From Acerihabitans arboris (GTDB lineage Bacteria > Pseudomonadota > Gammaproteobacteria > Enterobacterales > Enterobacteriaceae): a stretch of 64,000 bases of DNA. Positions 1 through 8,506 of this stretch are shown here, one piece after another; positions within the stretch are counted from its first letter, which is position 1, and each line of letters opens with the position of its first letter. Both the position numbers and the translations under genes were made by a program. Below the pieces are notes generated by a model, which saw nothing but the letters and a program-made list of their open reading frames with translations, had not been told where the DNA came from and did no database searches. The stretch covers positions 1-64,000 of the forward strand of contig NZ_WUBS01000009.1 of assembly GCF_010131535.1 (NCBI RefSeq), given 5' to 3'.

Positions 1-1
1 G

Positions 2-1156
2 CCGCTGGGCGAGGATGTCAGCGAACAGCTTGAGCTTATCAAAAGCGCCTTCAAGGTGATAAAAACCCGGCGCAAAAAGAAAGCCTGCGCTCGCTGCGAT
101 GTCATCGTCCAGGCGCCGGCGCCATCGCGTCCCATCGAGCGCGGGATCGCCGGACCGGGCCTGCTGGCGCGCGTGATGACGGCGAAATACGCCGAGCACT
201 CGCCGCTGTATCGCCTGTCGGAAATCTTCGCCCGCCAGGGCGTGGCGCTGAGTCGGGCCACGATGGCCGGGTGGGTGGGACTGTGCAGCAACCTGCTGGC
301 GCCGCTGGCCGATGCGGTATGCGACTATGTCATGGATACGGGCAAAGTGCACGTCGATGACACGCCGGTGGATGTGCTGCAACCGGGCAACGGCAAGCCC
401 AAAACCGGACGGCTGTGGGTCTATGTGCGTGACGACAGAAATGCCGGTTCGGTGCTGCCGCCCGCGGTGTGGTTCGCCTACAGCCCCGATCGCAAAGGCG
501 TTCACCCGCAAACGCATCTGACCGGGTTCAGCGGCCTGTTGCAGGCGGATGCGTATGCAGGCTTCAACCCGTTGTATGAAGAAGGCCATATCCGCGAGGT
601 CGGTTGCATGGCGCACGCCCGGCGTAAAATCCATGATATCCACGTCCGGCATCCCTCACCGACTACCGCCGAGGCCCTGCGCCGGATCGGTGAGCTGTAT
701 GCGATCGAAGCCGGCATCCGGGGATGTGGGGCCGAGGAGCGACGACAGGTGCGAGAAGCGCGCTCCCGACCGGTACTCAACAGCCTGGAGTGCTGGATCC
801 GGGAAAAGCTCACCACATTGTCGCGACAGGCCGATACGGCAAAGGCGTTCAACTACCTGATGAACCACTGGCAGGCACTGTGTTATTACAGTACCGATGG
901 CTGGGCGGAGATCGACAATAATATCGCGGAAAACGCGCTTCGGGTGATAAGTCTGGGCCGCAAAAACTACTTGTTCTTCGGTTCGGACAGCGGCGGCGAC
1001 CGTGCGGCGCTGATGTATACGCTGCTCGGCAGTTGCAAACTGAATGGCGTGGAGCCTGAAGCGTATCTGCGTCATGTGCTGGCGATTATCGCGGATCATC
1101 CCATCAATAAGATCAAAGATCTCCTGCCGTGGAACCTCAACATCCCTAAGGAATAA
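2..1156 (+). CDS. tnpC: IS66-family transposase TnpC, 5'-partial at window edge
   Basis: DDE transposase of an IS66-type element. The frame is open from base 2, so the visible ATG at 56 is internal and the true N-terminus lies outside the window. The translation matches the complete TnpC at 5054-6622 almost residue for residue from its Cys-rich zinc-finger part (C-A-R-C) onward. It includes the catalytic-core stretch HVDDTPVDVL and the C-terminal block with WAEIDNNIAENALR and LGRKNYLFFGS. Scattered substitutions (for example the GCGAEE segment against GRPAEE in the second copy) show that the two copies have diverged. It sits immediately upstream of a truncated IS3-type orfA, which suggests that IS66 inserted into that element. 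Confidence 0.93.
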   Translation, partial: PLGEDVSEQLELIKSAFKVIKTRRKKKACARCDVIVQAPAPSRPIERGIAGPGLLARVMTAKYAEHSPLYRLSEIFARQGVALSRATMAGWVGLCSNLLAPLADAVCDYVMDTGKVHVDDTPVDVLQPGNGKPKTGRLWVYVRDDRNAGSVLPPAVWFAYSPDRKGVHPQTHLTGFSGLLQADAYAGFNPLYEEGHIREVGCMAHARRKIHDIHVRHPSPTTAEALRRIGELYAIEAGIRGCGAEERRQVREARSRPVLNSLECWIREKLTTLSRQADTAKAFNYLMNHWQALCYYSTDGWAEIDNNIAENALRVISLGRKNYLFFGSDSGGDRAALMYTLLGSCKLNGVEPEAYLRHVLAIIADHPINKIKDLLPWNLNIPKE

Positions 1157-1186
1157 CTATCAATACGGCACTGAGCATACGCTTAC
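1154..1186 (+). repeat. IS66 right terminal sequence, copy 1
   Basis: The bases after the tnpC stop parallel those after the second tnpC (6620-6652): both contain CAATACGG.CCTGAG-like sequence and end in ACGCTTAC, the complement of the GTAAGCG terminus typical of IS66 elements. Similarity between the two copies stops right after this motif, marking the outer end of the element. Confidence 0.7.
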
Positions 1187-1219
1187 GTTCAACAATGGCG
1201 AAAGCAGCTTGAAATGTAA

Positions 1220-1570
1220 GGATTTATTACACCGAAAGATGACTTGACTGAAGCCCGGTCTCCAGAGCAAATCTTCATCATCTTGCTGGAAACCGCCGCC
1301 CTGTCAGAATACGAACTTGATATATACTGCCGCGAAAATGGGCTTTACACAGAACAAATCAGCATGTGGAAACAAAACTGTCTCGCCGCCAACCAACCAC
1401 AACATCGACAACTGGCCGATATTCAGAAAGCGGCTCGATCCGAAAAAGCACGTATCCGGCAACTTGAAAAAGAGCCTAGACGCAAAGATAAAGCGCTGGC
1501 CGAGGCTGCTGCACTTCTGGTGCTGCAGGGAAAGTTGACAGCCCTCTGGGACGACGGCGAGGACGAATGA
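1220..1570 (+). pseudogene. IS3-type OrfA, 5'-truncated
   Basis: The frame opens at 1220 after a stop; the only usable start is TTG at 1244, giving about 108 residues. The product resembles the second half of the long OrfA proteins that accompany this OrfB type: a region like SPEQIFIILLETAALSEYEL, then a Lys/Arg-rich coiled coil (RIRQLEKEPRRKDKALAEAA) and an acidic GDGEDE-like tail. The expected N-terminal helix-turn-helix (about 55-60 residues) is absent, replaced by the IS66 end 35 bases upstream. Its stop overlaps the orfB start (ATGA at 1567-1570), as in intact elements. It is probably non-functional. Confidence 0.75.
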
Positions 1571-2610
1571 CCTCATACCCAGAGCGGCTGCAGTATATTG
1601 CACTGATCGATGAAGCTATCAGCAACGGTGCCCGCCAACACCGGGCCTGTGAAACCGCAGGAATATCGGTCCGGACGTTGCAGCGATGGCAGCACAATGG
1701 CTTTATTCACGAAGACAAGCGTCCTGAGGCACTACGTCCGGCCCCAGCTAACCAGCTTTCGGAGTCAGAACGGCAACGCATCCTACAGGTGTGTTCAGAC
1801 CCGAACTATGCCGATAAGCCGCCGTGCCAGATAGTACCAGCTCTCGCAGATAGGGGGACCTATGTAGCGTCAGAGTCTAGTTTTTACCGGGTGCTGAAGG
1901 CTGAAGGATTAGGCCATCATCGAGGCCGGGCGAAAGCGCACGGCACATACGTAAAACCGAAGAGCTACACGGCAACAGCACCCAACCGGCTGTGGTCATG
2001 GGATATAAGCCACTTGCCGTCAGCAGTGGTGGGACACCGCTTTTACCTGTACATGATAATGGATGTGTTCAGTCGTAAAGTGGTGGGCGCAGAGGTGTAT
2101 GAAAAAGAATCAGGTCAATACGCCTCGATGTTGTTGCAACGGGCGGTGTGGATTGAAAAATGTCGGGGCGATCAACTCGTGTTGCATGCTGATAACGGTG
2201 GCCCGATGAAAAGCTTTACGATGCAGGCAAAGCTATACGACCTGGGTGTGAGGCCGTCGCACAGTCGACCACGAGTCAGCAATGATAATCCTTACTCAGA
2301 ATCGCTGTTCCGTACGCTGAAATATTGTCCACAATGGCCACAAGGCGGCTTTAGTAGCCTGGACAGTGCGCGCAAATGGGTTCACGAGTTCGTGGTCTGG
2401 TATAACAAACAACATCGCCACAGTGGGCTTCGGTACGTGACGCCGGATGAAAAGCATCAGCAACAGGATGTCGAGATCCTGGCGCAGCGCAAAGCATTGT
2501 ATGAGGAAGCCCGAAGACAGAATCCGGCACGCTGGTCGCGGGAAACAAGGAACTGGGACCCCGTGGAATCAGTATCACTAAATCCGGACAAGGTACGCCG
2601 GGTGGCATAA
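1567..2610 (+). CDS. IS3-type transposase OrfB (rve DDE integrase core)
   Basis: A complete 347-residue transposase. It has an N-terminal HTH-like part (ISVRTLQRWQ), an HTH_21-like middle (PPCQIVPALADRG.Y.ASESSFYRVL) and an rve integrase core. The catalytic acidic residues are visible in WDISHLP (first Asp), HADNG (second Asp) and SDNPYSESLF (Glu). The C-terminal NPARWSRETRNW is typical of this OrfB subgroup. It follows the truncated orfA with an ATGA overlap. Because orfA lacks its DNA-binding N-terminus, the element is probably immobile on its own. Confidence 0.92.
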   Translation: MTSYPERLQYIALIDEAISNGARQHRACETAGISVRTLQRWQHNGFIHEDKRPEALRPAPANQLSESERQRILQVCSDPNYADKPPCQIVPALADRGTYVASESSFYRVLKAEGLGHHRGRAKAHGTYVKPKSYTATAPNRLWSWDISHLPSAVVGHRFYLYMIMDVFSRKVVGAEVYEKESGQYASMLLQRAVWIEKCRGDQLVLHADNGGPMKSFTMQAKLYDLGVRPSHSRPRVSNDNPYSESLFRTLKYCPQWPQGGFSSLDSARKWVHEFVVWYNKQHRHSGLRYVTPDEKHQQQDVEILAQRKALYEEARRQNPARWSRETRNWDPVESVSLNPDKVRRVA

Positions 2611-2613
2611 AAA

Positions 2614-2702
2614 ATACGACAACTACCTTGAAAGTTACCGGGCTGCAGGGTAAGTTTAGTGTCGTATATTTGCTGTTAAAAATGTCGTATGTTTGCTATG
2701 AT
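2614..2702 (+). promoter_or_regulatory. TGTCGTAT operator repeats and promoter of the AbiE-like pair
   Basis: TGTCGTATaTTTGCT (2660-2674) is repeated as TGTCGTATgTTTGCT (2683-2697), 23 bp apart. An inverted copy of the TGTCGTAT core lies at 2614-2621. The second repeat runs into TATGAT (2697-2702), a good -10 element, and an AGGAGG ribosome site precedes the ATG at 2728. AbiEi-type antitoxins are known to bind repeats in their own promoters, so autoregulation is the likely role. Confidence 0.6.
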
Positions 2703-2727
2703 GAAGAAATGACCAAAGGAGGATGAC

Positions 2728-3123
2728 ATGACCACAAAAGCTCGTATTCAGTCACGACTGAAACGCTCAAAGCGTTATGTTTTCACTCGTGACGATTTCA
2801 AAGATCTTGCTGGCTACGATCAAATTGGTAGAGCACTGCGTGAACTGGTGAAGGAAGGGCAGCTGTTGAAAGTAGGCTATGGCGTCTATACCAAAGCGCG
2901 GCAAAATGCGATTACCGGTAAGCTGATGCCTGCTGCTCCCGGAGGTTCTGCTGCGGTAGTGATTGAGGCGTTGGAACGTCTGAAAGTGGATTACCGCTTG
3001 GTTGGGGCAACAAGCGCCTATAATAGCGGTAAATCCACCCAGATCCCCGCTTCACTGGAAATCAAAACCTCGCCACGTTTTAAGAGAACATTGTCAGTAG
3101 GGAACAGTAAATTAAATGGATGA
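2728..3123 (+). CDS. AbiEi/DUF6088-like antitoxin-transcriptional regulator
   Basis: 131 residues with a strong AAAGGAGG ribosome site. The N-terminal half is a winged-helix-like domain (KRYVFTRDDFKDLAGYDQIGRALRELVKEGQLLKVGYGVYTKA), typical of DUF6088/AbiEi proteins that repress their own operon and neutralise an AbiEii nucleotidyltransferase. The C-terminal half carries the segment GGSAAVVIEALERL followed by a short basic tail. The stop overlaps the next gene by 8 bases, so the two are translationally coupled. Family assignment rests on sequence look and gene order, which agree. Confidence 0.82.
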   Translation: MTTKARIQSRLKRSKRYVFTRDDFKDLAGYDQIGRALRELVKEGQLLKVGYGVYTKARQNAITGKLMPAAPGGSAAVVIEALERLKVDYRLVGATSAYNSGKSTQIPASLEIKTSPRFKRTLSVGNSKLNG

Positions 3124-3883
3124 TTTAACAAAGCTATTCCCGGACGTTGCCGATGCTCTGGGCATTGAATCCGTTGCAATTGTAGAAAAAGATTATTACA
3201 TCGTTGAGTTATTGCGATTGCTCCAGCCTCTGGCTTTTGATACGCATCAACTGGTTTTTGCCGGTGGAACTGCATTGTCAAAAGCGGGGATATCTTTGAA
3301 CAGGATGTCAGAGGACGTGGACATTAAGCTTGCCCCCATCGCCGGTTTTTCCCTGCAATATTCCAGAAATCAGTGTAAAAATATCCGTAAAGGTATTATT
3401 AAGACCATCACCGAAACGATTGTAGCTTCAGGTATGTTTAGCATGGATGAGGAGTACCCAAAGGTTACTCGTGATGAAAACCGCTATAATGAAATTCCGG
3501 TGCGTTACCCGCAGAAATATGCACAAGCTCCCTGCTTAAGGCCATTTATCAAACTGGAACTAATGGAAACGGATTTGCTTGAGGCTGCGGAAAACCGTTC
3601 TATTAGCTCACTGATAATGGATCTAACAAAGAAGGGTGAAGTAGTGAGGGCTTTTCCCTGCGCCACTATCGCCAGCACGCAGGCTGAAAAGCTGATTTCG
3701 ATGATGCGCAGAACGGCTGCAAGCATGCGTGATGTGGAACGTGCAGTGGATGAGTCACTGGTGCGTCATATCTACGACAATTTTTGTATTGTTAGAGAAA
3801 AAGGTGCTGACGTTCCTGTTTTGAAGCACTTCGTGCAGGAATGCATTGAGCAGGATATTGAACGTTACGGTAACCGCGTCTGA
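3116..3883 (+). CDS. AbiEii/AbiGii-family nucleotidyltransferase toxin
   Basis: 255 residues. The nucleotidyltransferase signature is clear: FAGGTALSKAG, then SEDVDIKL with the metal-binding Asp pair about 20 residues on. AbiEii toxins modify RNA (tRNA acceptor ends in characterised members) using NTPs, and the upstream protein acts as antitoxin in a type IV-like arrangement. The usual length is closer to 280-310 residues. The ORF ends four bases before an IS66 relic in the same frame, so a C-terminal trim by the insertion is possible. The active site is intact. Confidence 0.83.
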   Translation: MDDLTKLFPDVADALGIESVAIVEKDYYIVELLRLLQPLAFDTHQLVFAGGTALSKAGISLNRMSEDVDIKLAPIAGFSLQYSRNQCKNIRKGIIKTITETIVASGMFSMDEEYPKVTRDENRYNEIPVRYPQKYAQAPCLRPFIKLELMETDLLEAAENRSISSLIMDLTKKGEVVRAFPCATIASTQAEKLISMMRRTAASMRDVERAVDESLVRHIYDNFCIVREKGADVPVLKHFVQECIEQDIERYGNRV

Positions 3884-3886
3884 CTA

Positions 3887-4114
3887 CCCGACAATGCGAT
3901 ACGTCCGGTGGCCGTAGGCAGGAAAAACCGGATGTTCGCCGGGTCGTTGCGCGCGGGGCAACGCATGGCCGCTATCCTGAGCCTGCTGGAAACCGCGAAA
4001 CTAAATGGTCATGACCCTTATCTCTGGCTGCGGGATGTGCTGACGCGCTTGCCTTCCTGGCCCAACAGCCGGATAACCGAACTGTTACCCTACGCTGAAA
4101 ATAGCTTCACGTAA
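3887..4114 (+). pseudogene. IS66-type TnpC C-terminal fragment (second subgroup)
   Basis: Starting right after the toxin stop, the frame reads DNAIRPVAVGRKN, then FAGSLRAGQRMAAILSLLET, ending with LPSWPNSRITELLPY. This is the last 75 residues of an IS66-family transposase that differs from the copies at 2-1156 and 5054-6622 (GSLRAGQRMAAI instead of GSDSGGDRAALM). Nothing upstream of it survives. Confidence 0.8.
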
Positions 4115-4115
4115 T

Positions 4116-4405
4116 CCGGGCGGGATATCCGCGGCATCCTGCCGGCCCGCCACTCGCTGATGAAAGAGCACCGCAAACGGAACCTGCCTGGGTGATGAAA
4201 AATAGCCGGGCCCCCACAGCCCGGCCGATAACATTAACCTACCTACATGCACAACAGGGAAATGAATGAGGTTGCATAATGGCAGAGAGAGCCTCAATAG
4301 TTCCTTAACGGTTCCTAATGTTGCCAAATCAGGATGATGGGGCACGGGAGGGGAGTCAGTATCGTCAGGTCAATATCGAACGGCAAGGCGAGTTCGCCGC
4401 CCGTT
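4116..4405. repeat. Dispersed repeat, copy 1 (partner 13372-13655)
   Basis: About 285 bases recur at 13372-13655 with frequent substitutions and small indels. Shared landmarks are CCGCCACTCGCT.ATGAAAGAGCA, GTGGCAGAGAGAGCC-like sequence, CGGTTCCTAATGTTGCC and TCAATATCGAACGGCA. Reading frames are not conserved between the copies. The left part corresponds to the tail of an IS66-type orfA (GILPARHSLMKEHRKRN), so the repeat is debris of one old element type. The right edge abuts the truncated tnpA. Confidence 0.65.
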
Positions 4406-4679
4406 TACCGGTATCAATGACAATTTGCTGTTCAACTGGCGCCAGCTCTACCGCCAGGGCAAGTTCGGTGTTCAACCTAAAACCTCCGCTATAGAGAAAG
4501 CTAAGCTGTTGGCGGTCACGCTGACTACTGAGCCATCACCCCTCAGTCCGCCTTCACCCGCTGCCGAACTTGTAACCTGCGATATTGAGTTCACCGGTGC
4601 CCGGTTACGGCTGGCCGGCAATCTGACACCGGCGCTGTTATGCGCACTTATCCATGAACTCAAAGGCCCGCAAGCATGA
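4404..4679 (+). pseudogene. tnpA: IS66 TnpA, 5'-truncated
   Basis: The frame reads TGINDNLLFNWRQLYRQGKF and ends HELKGPQA. In full IS66 TnpA proteins the GINDNLLF motif lies around residue 40, in the recognition part of an HTH; the preceding residues are missing here and replaced by the dispersed repeat at 4116-4405. The stop overlaps the tnpB start (ATGA, 4676-4679). No left terminal repeat beginning GTAAGCG is visible upstream, so this element has lost its left end. Confidence 0.78.
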
Positions 4680-5023
4680 TGGGCTTACTGGCGGGCACCC
4701 GTATCTGGCTCGTCGCCGGCCACATCGATATGCGAAACGGCTTCCAGGGCCTCGCCGCCAAAGTCGTGTCCGCCCTCCAGGAAAATCCGTTATCCGGCCA
4801 TGTCTTCGTCTTCCGGGGAAAACGCGGCAACCTGATAAAGGTCCTGTGGTCAACCGATGACGGCCTGTGCCTGTTGGCAAAACGCCTTGAGCGCGGCCGC
4901 TTTGTCTGGCCGCTGGCCCGGGAGGGAAAAGTCTTCCTGACGCCAGCCCAGTTATCGATGCTGCTTGAGGGCATCAATTGGAAACAACCGGAACGCACTT
5001 CGTTTAACCTGGCGATATTGTAA
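4676..5023 (+). CDS. tnpB: IS66 accessory protein TnpB (Orf2)
   Basis: 115 residues of the IS66 Orf2 family. It has the typical opening LAGTRIWLVAGHIDMRNGFQ, then the block HVFVFRGKRGNLIKVLWSTDDGLCLLAKRLERGRF and a C-terminal MLLEGINW. IS66 elements need this protein for transposition although its biochemical role is unclear. It overlaps the tnpA remnant by four bases and is followed 30 bases later by tnpC. Confidence 0.93.
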   Translation: MMGLLAGTRIWLVAGHIDMRNGFQGLAAKVVSALQENPLSGHVFVFRGKRGNLIKVLWSTDDGLCLLAKRLERGRFVWPLAREGKVFLTPAQLSMLLEGINWKQPERTSFNLAIL

Positions 5024-5053
5024 TAACCCGATAGTCTCCCTTACCATCCCGGC

Positions 5054-6622
5054 ATGAAAAGAAAAAATCATGCCCTGCCCACTGACGTGCCCGCGCTGCA
5101 GGCACTGGTACTGCAACAACAAACGCTGGTCGCGCAAAAACAGGCGACCATCGCATCCCTGCACGACGACCTTAACGCACGGAAATCGGAAATCGACCGC
5201 CTGCTGGCGCAACTGGCGACACTGCGGCGTCTGTACTTCGGGCGCAGCTCGGAAAAGGCCGGGCGGCAGATAGTCCAGCTGGAGCATCGCCTTGAGGAAC
5301 TGCTGACGGAAGAGAAGGTACAGCATGCGCCCGTCGATGGCCCCGCTGTACTGCCGGCCTTACGCCCCTCGCCGGTACGTCGGCCTTTGCCGGCACACCT
5401 GCCGCGCGAAGAGCGCTGCCTGGAGCCGCGGGAGCCGGCCTGTCCAGCCTGCGGCGGCGACCTTAAGCCGCTGGGCGGGGATGTGAGCGAACAGCTTGAG
5501 CTGATTAAAAGCGCGTTCAAGGTGATAAAAACCCGGCGGACAAAGCAGGCCTGCGCCCGCTGCAATGTCATCGTCCAGGCACCGGCGCCGTCGCGTCCCA
5601 TCGAGCGCGGCATCGCCGGGCCGGGCCTGCTGGCGCGCGTGATGACGGCGAAATACGCGGAGTACTCGCCGCTGTATCGCCTGTCGGAAATCTTTGCCCG
5701 TCAGGGCGTGGCGCTGAGCCGGGCCACGATGGCCGGCTGGGTGGGGTTGTGCAGTAATCTGCTGGCGCCGCTGGCCGACGCGGTATGCGACTATGTTATG
5801 GACACAGGCAAAGTGCACGTCGACGACACGCCGGTGGACGTGCTGCAACCGGGCAACGGCAAGCCTAAAACCGGCCGGCTGTGGGTCTATGTGCGTGACG
5901 ACCGCAATGCGGGTTCGCGACTTCCACCCGCGGTGTGGTTCGCCTACAGCCCGGACCGCAAGGGTGCTCATCCGCAAATGCATCTGGCCGGGTTCAGCGG
6001 ACTGTTGCAGGCGGATGCGTATGCGGGCTTCAATCCGCTGTATGAAGAAGGCCATATCCGCGAGGTCGGCTGCATGGCCCATGCCCGGCGTAAAATCCAT
6101 GATATCCATGTTCGCCACCCGTCGCCGACCACCGACGAAGCCCTGCGCCGTATCGGCCAGCTGTATGCGATCGAAGCCGGCATCCGGGGGCGTCCGGCCG
6201 AAGAACGAAGGCAGGTGCGCGAAACGCGATCCCGACCGTTACTGATGAGCCTGGAAAGCTGGATCCGGGAAAAGTTAACGACGTTATCGCGCCAGGCCGA
6301 TACGGCAAAGGCGTTCAACTATCTGATGAACCACTGGCCGGCGTTGTGCTACTACGCCGGCGATGGCTGGGCGGAGATCGACAACAATATCGCGGAAAAC
6401 GCGCTGCGGGTGGTGAGTCTTGGCCGGAAAAACTATCTGTTCATGGGATCCGATAGCGGTGGGGACCGGGCGGCGTTGATGTACACGCTAATCGGCAGTT
6501 GCAAACTGAACGGCGTGGAGCCGGAAGCGTATCTGCGCCATGTGCTGGCGACAATCGCGGATCATCCCATCAATAAACTCAAAGAGCTCCTGCCGTGGAA
6601 CCTCACCATCCCTGCTGAATAA
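5054..6622 (+). CDS. tnpC: IS66-family transposase TnpC, full length
   Basis: 522 residues, full length for the family. An N-terminal coiled coil (about residues 10-85, ending LRRLYFGRSSEKAG) is followed by a linker and a zinc-binding domain (CPACGGDLKPLGG and, later, CARC). Then comes the DDE core with HVDDTPVDVL and a late WAEIDNNIAENALR block, and the IS66 C-terminal domain (LGRKNYLFMGSDSGGDRAALMYTLIGSCKLNGVEPEAYL lies in it). It is the reference for recognising the three other TnpC remnants in this window. The gene is intact, but its element lacks a left end. Confidence 0.95.
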   Translation: MKRKNHALPTDVPALQALVLQQQTLVAQKQATIASLHDDLNARKSEIDRLLAQLATLRRLYFGRSSEKAGRQIVQLEHRLEELLTEEKVQHAPVDGPAVLPALRPSPVRRPLPAHLPREERCLEPREPACPACGGDLKPLGGDVSEQLELIKSAFKVIKTRRTKQACARCNVIVQAPAPSRPIERGIAGPGLLARVMTAKYAEYSPLYRLSEIFARQGVALSRATMAGWVGLCSNLLAPLADAVCDYVMDTGKVHVDDTPVDVLQPGNGKPKTGRLWVYVRDDRNAGSRLPPAVWFAYSPDRKGAHPQMHLAGFSGLLQADAYAGFNPLYEEGHIREVGCMAHARRKIHDIHVRHPSPTTDEALRRIGQLYAIEAGIRGRPAEERRQVRETRSRPLLMSLESWIREKLTTLSRQADTAKAFNYLMNHWPALCYYAGDGWAEIDNNIAENALRVVSLGRKNYLFMGSDSGGDRAALMYTLIGSCKLNGVEPEAYLRHVLATIADHPINKLKELLPWNLTIPAE

Positions 6623-6652
6623 GCGTCAATACGGCCCTGAGTTGACGCTTAC

Positions 6653-6776
6653 CATCCGGGGGCGTCCGGCCGAAGAACGACAACAGGTGCGCGAAGCGCG
6701 ATCCCGACCGTTACTGATGGGCCTGGAGAGTTGGGTCCGGGAAAAGCTCACCACGCTCCCGAAAAGAGTCATATAG
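6653..6776 (+). pseudogene. tnpC: Internal fragment of a third IS66 TnpC
   Basis: Right after the IS66 terminus the sequence re-enters an internal piece of tnpC (IRGRPAEERQQVREARSRP, then MGLESWVREKLTTL), closely matching 6181-6280 of the adjacent intact gene. It ends at a stop in KRVI. It is a nested or tandem relic, not expressed as a useful protein. Confidence 0.85.
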
Positions 6777-6897
6777 GCTTCCACCTTCGCCGCGTACCAT
6801 ACACATCCGCGTCATTTCGTTTTCCTTTTCGAATTAGACCTATTACCGCCTGACTTTATATCGCTGTCCATTGCCCGTTGCTTATCCATCATGTCCG

Positions 6898-7959
6898 TCA
6901 TGCATCCATTTCTTTATCAGTTTGGGACCATTTCGCACCGCGTCCTTTACCCGTCGGTTCAATCAAGCCCTCTGCCTTCAATGATCGCAACACCAGCCTC
7001 ACCATATCCCTACTCACGCCCGGACAGGTTTCTTCAATTTCCGAGATTGAAAAAGGTAATGTGCGCTTGAGGATTTCGGCTCTCACTCTGTCGCCTTTAT
7101 TACCGTGACCATGTTCGATAGTGCCAACGCGTTCCTCGAACTCTCGGTAGGCACGTAGCAACGCACCCCAAAAATAATCAAGCCAAGGTTTAACATTATG
7201 TTTGCCATCATGCCAGCCTTGGGAGCTGGCTTCCAGCGTTTCGTAATAGCCTTCTTTGGTCTCTTCAAATATGCGCTCCAGGCTGATATAGCGACCAACG
7301 ACATAATTGAATTGGTAAAGTAAGAGCGACGTGAGCAATCGTGACATGCGCCCGTTGCCATCGGGAAAGGGGTGGATGCACAGGAAGTCGAGCATGGCCA
7401 GCGGCACCAGCACCAATGGATCGGCCAGATGGTGGTCAAGCGCGCCGGCGTAGCGCTCTGTCAGGCTGGTCATAGCCATCGGTGTCAGATGCGCAGCAAC
7501 AGGCTGGAAGCGAAGTCTGGATGTCCCGTCCGGGTGGCGTTCAATAATATCATTATTCGTCGCCTTCCAACGCCCGCCTGATTGCGGCATATAACGATAT
7601 AACAAAGAGTGCAGTTGTAATACAACACCATCGTTAAAGGGCATATAGTCAGCGGATTCATGGATAAGCGCGAGCGCATCGCGATATCCCGCCACCTCTT
7701 GCTCCGAGCGGCTTTTAGGTTCCGCGTTACGAATCATCAAGGATTTCAAGCGCTCAGGCCTGACAATAACCCCCTCTAATCGGTTGGATGACTCGGCGGA
7801 TTCGACTACCGCGACCTGCCGTAAATCCTTTAGAGCCTCTGGCGATTGAGCGGCGTATAGTTGTTGCTTGCCTTGATATTCCCCTAGCGCGCGCAGTGTC
7901 GCCAACTGTGTGCCATCATAGCGAAGCGCGTCAAGGTACTCGGGTGTAAAAGAATGCAT
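6898..7959 (-). CDS. fic: Fic-family AMP-transferase with N-terminal inhibitory motif and C-terminal winged helix
   Basis: 353 residues. The Fic active-site motif HPFPDGNGR is complete (residues 196-204), so transfer of AMP from ATP onto a target hydroxyl is expected. An N-terminal inhibitory motif SNRLEG (58-63) fits the (S/T)xxxE(G/N) consensus, making this an autoinhibited class II Fic protein. The last 70 residues look like a winged helix (AEILKRTLPFSISEIEE...VRLVLRSLKAEGLIEP), so it may bind DNA. A perfect long inverted repeat lies 38 bases upstream of its start and could be its own operator. It stands alone among IS debris with no partner antitoxin gene. Confidence 0.93.
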   Translation of the reverse strand: MHSFTPEYLDALRYDGTQLATLRALGEYQGKQQLYAAQSPEALKDLRQVAVVESAESSNRLEGVIVRPERLKSLMIRNAEPKSRSEQEVAGYRDALALIHESADYMPFNDGVVLQLHSLLYRYMPQSGGRWKATNNDIIERHPDGTSRLRFQPVAAHLTPMAMTSLTERYAGALDHHLADPLVLVPLAMLDFLCIHPFPDGNGRMSRLLTSLLLYQFNYVVGRYISLERIFEETKEGYYETLEASSQGWHDGKHNVKPWLDYFWGALLRAYREFEERVGTIEHGHGNKGDRVRAEILKRTLPFSISEIEETCPGVSRDMVRLVLRSLKAEGLIEPTGKGRGAKWSQTDKEMDA

Positions 7960-7996
7960 ATGATATAAGCTCAGGGCGTTTAAACAAGGTAATCAT

Positions 7997-8058
7997 ATCT
8001 ATTAAATGGGGTAAAATCTACGAAATTACCCCATTTAATAGATCCGTTACTCCATTTA
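7997..8058. promoter_or_regulatory. 18-bp perfect inverted repeat plus third half-site upstream of fic
   Basis: ATCTATTAAATGGGGTAA (7997-8014) and its exact complement (8026-8043) are separated by 11 bases. A third partial copy, TTACTCCATTTA, follows at 8047-8058. The array lies just upstream of the fic start codon (7959, minus strand), where an operator belongs. It has no T-run and is not terminator-like. Confidence 0.65.
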
Positions 8059-8183
8059 GACCAAGCCAGCGTTTACGGTGAGAGGCTATGGGTAAAGGCC
8101 AGTTTCAAAGGGATAAGAGAAAGGGAAACAGCCCTATCCCAAACGGCTTAAAAGGCAATTGGCATCGTCTTGCTTCGATAAAC

Positions 8184-8345
8184 CTATCTTTTTATAACAA
8201 GGAGATCGATTGGTTCCAACCTATCAATAAAGTCCGCCCATGCCTGCAACATGTTGCGCCACTGCTGCGCATATTTCGCGCGATTATAGACGCCTCGCAC
8301 CCCGCCAATAGTATGATTCAACGCCTTTTCTACCACATTCGACGG
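8184..8345 (-). pseudogene. P4-type tyrosine integrase, C-terminal remnant
   Basis: Reading leftward from about 8345 the frame gives SNVVEKALNHTIGGVRGVYN, then AKYAQQWRNMLQAWADFIDRL and a stop at 8184-8186. This is the extreme C-terminus of P4-like phage or island integrases, including the catalytic Tyr of VYNRA. The rest of the gene is not recognisable upstream (a stop and frame loss beyond 8345). It marks an old island integration event. A plus-strand frame covers the same bases but looks like chance. Confidence 0.72.
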
Positions 8346-8477
8346 CTAACCTTGCTTATGGCGCAATGTGCTGCTGTGAGTCGCGGATCGTTGATGGTGA
8401 AAGCAGGGATCGGTACGTCATGGCATTACATTTTTCCGGGTAAGTATTTACCTGCTGCAGATGCGTTTTGGGCATGA

Positions 8478-8506
8478 GGCCGTCACTGCACTCCGCAGTG
8501 ACGGCC
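8478..8506. terminator. 12-bp perfect hairpin, possible terminator
   Basis: GGCCGTCACTGC (8478-8489) pairs exactly with GCAGTGACGGCC (8495-8506) around a 5-base loop. There is no U-run on either side, so it may be a structural or processing element instead of an intrinsic terminator. Confidence 0.45.

Larger units (their letters stand above)
4405..6652 (+). mobile_element. IS66-family element, copy 2, left end missing
   Basis: It spans the truncated tnpA, intact tnpB and tnpC, and the right end finishing ACGCTTAC at 6652. With no left terminus it should be unable to transpose alone. On its right it abuts a further TnpC fragment (6653-6776), showing that it inserted into, or recombined with, another IS66 copy. 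Confidence 0.8.

Noticed and set aside
3866-3910. Toxin-transposase read-through fusion
   Set aside because: The toxin frame and the IS66 relic share a frame, but a TGA separates them and the relic has no start, so this is coincidence.
8088-8477. 129-codon plus-strand ORF
   Set aside because: It runs opposite to a clear integrase C-terminal remnant, has no domain and ordinary chance composition.
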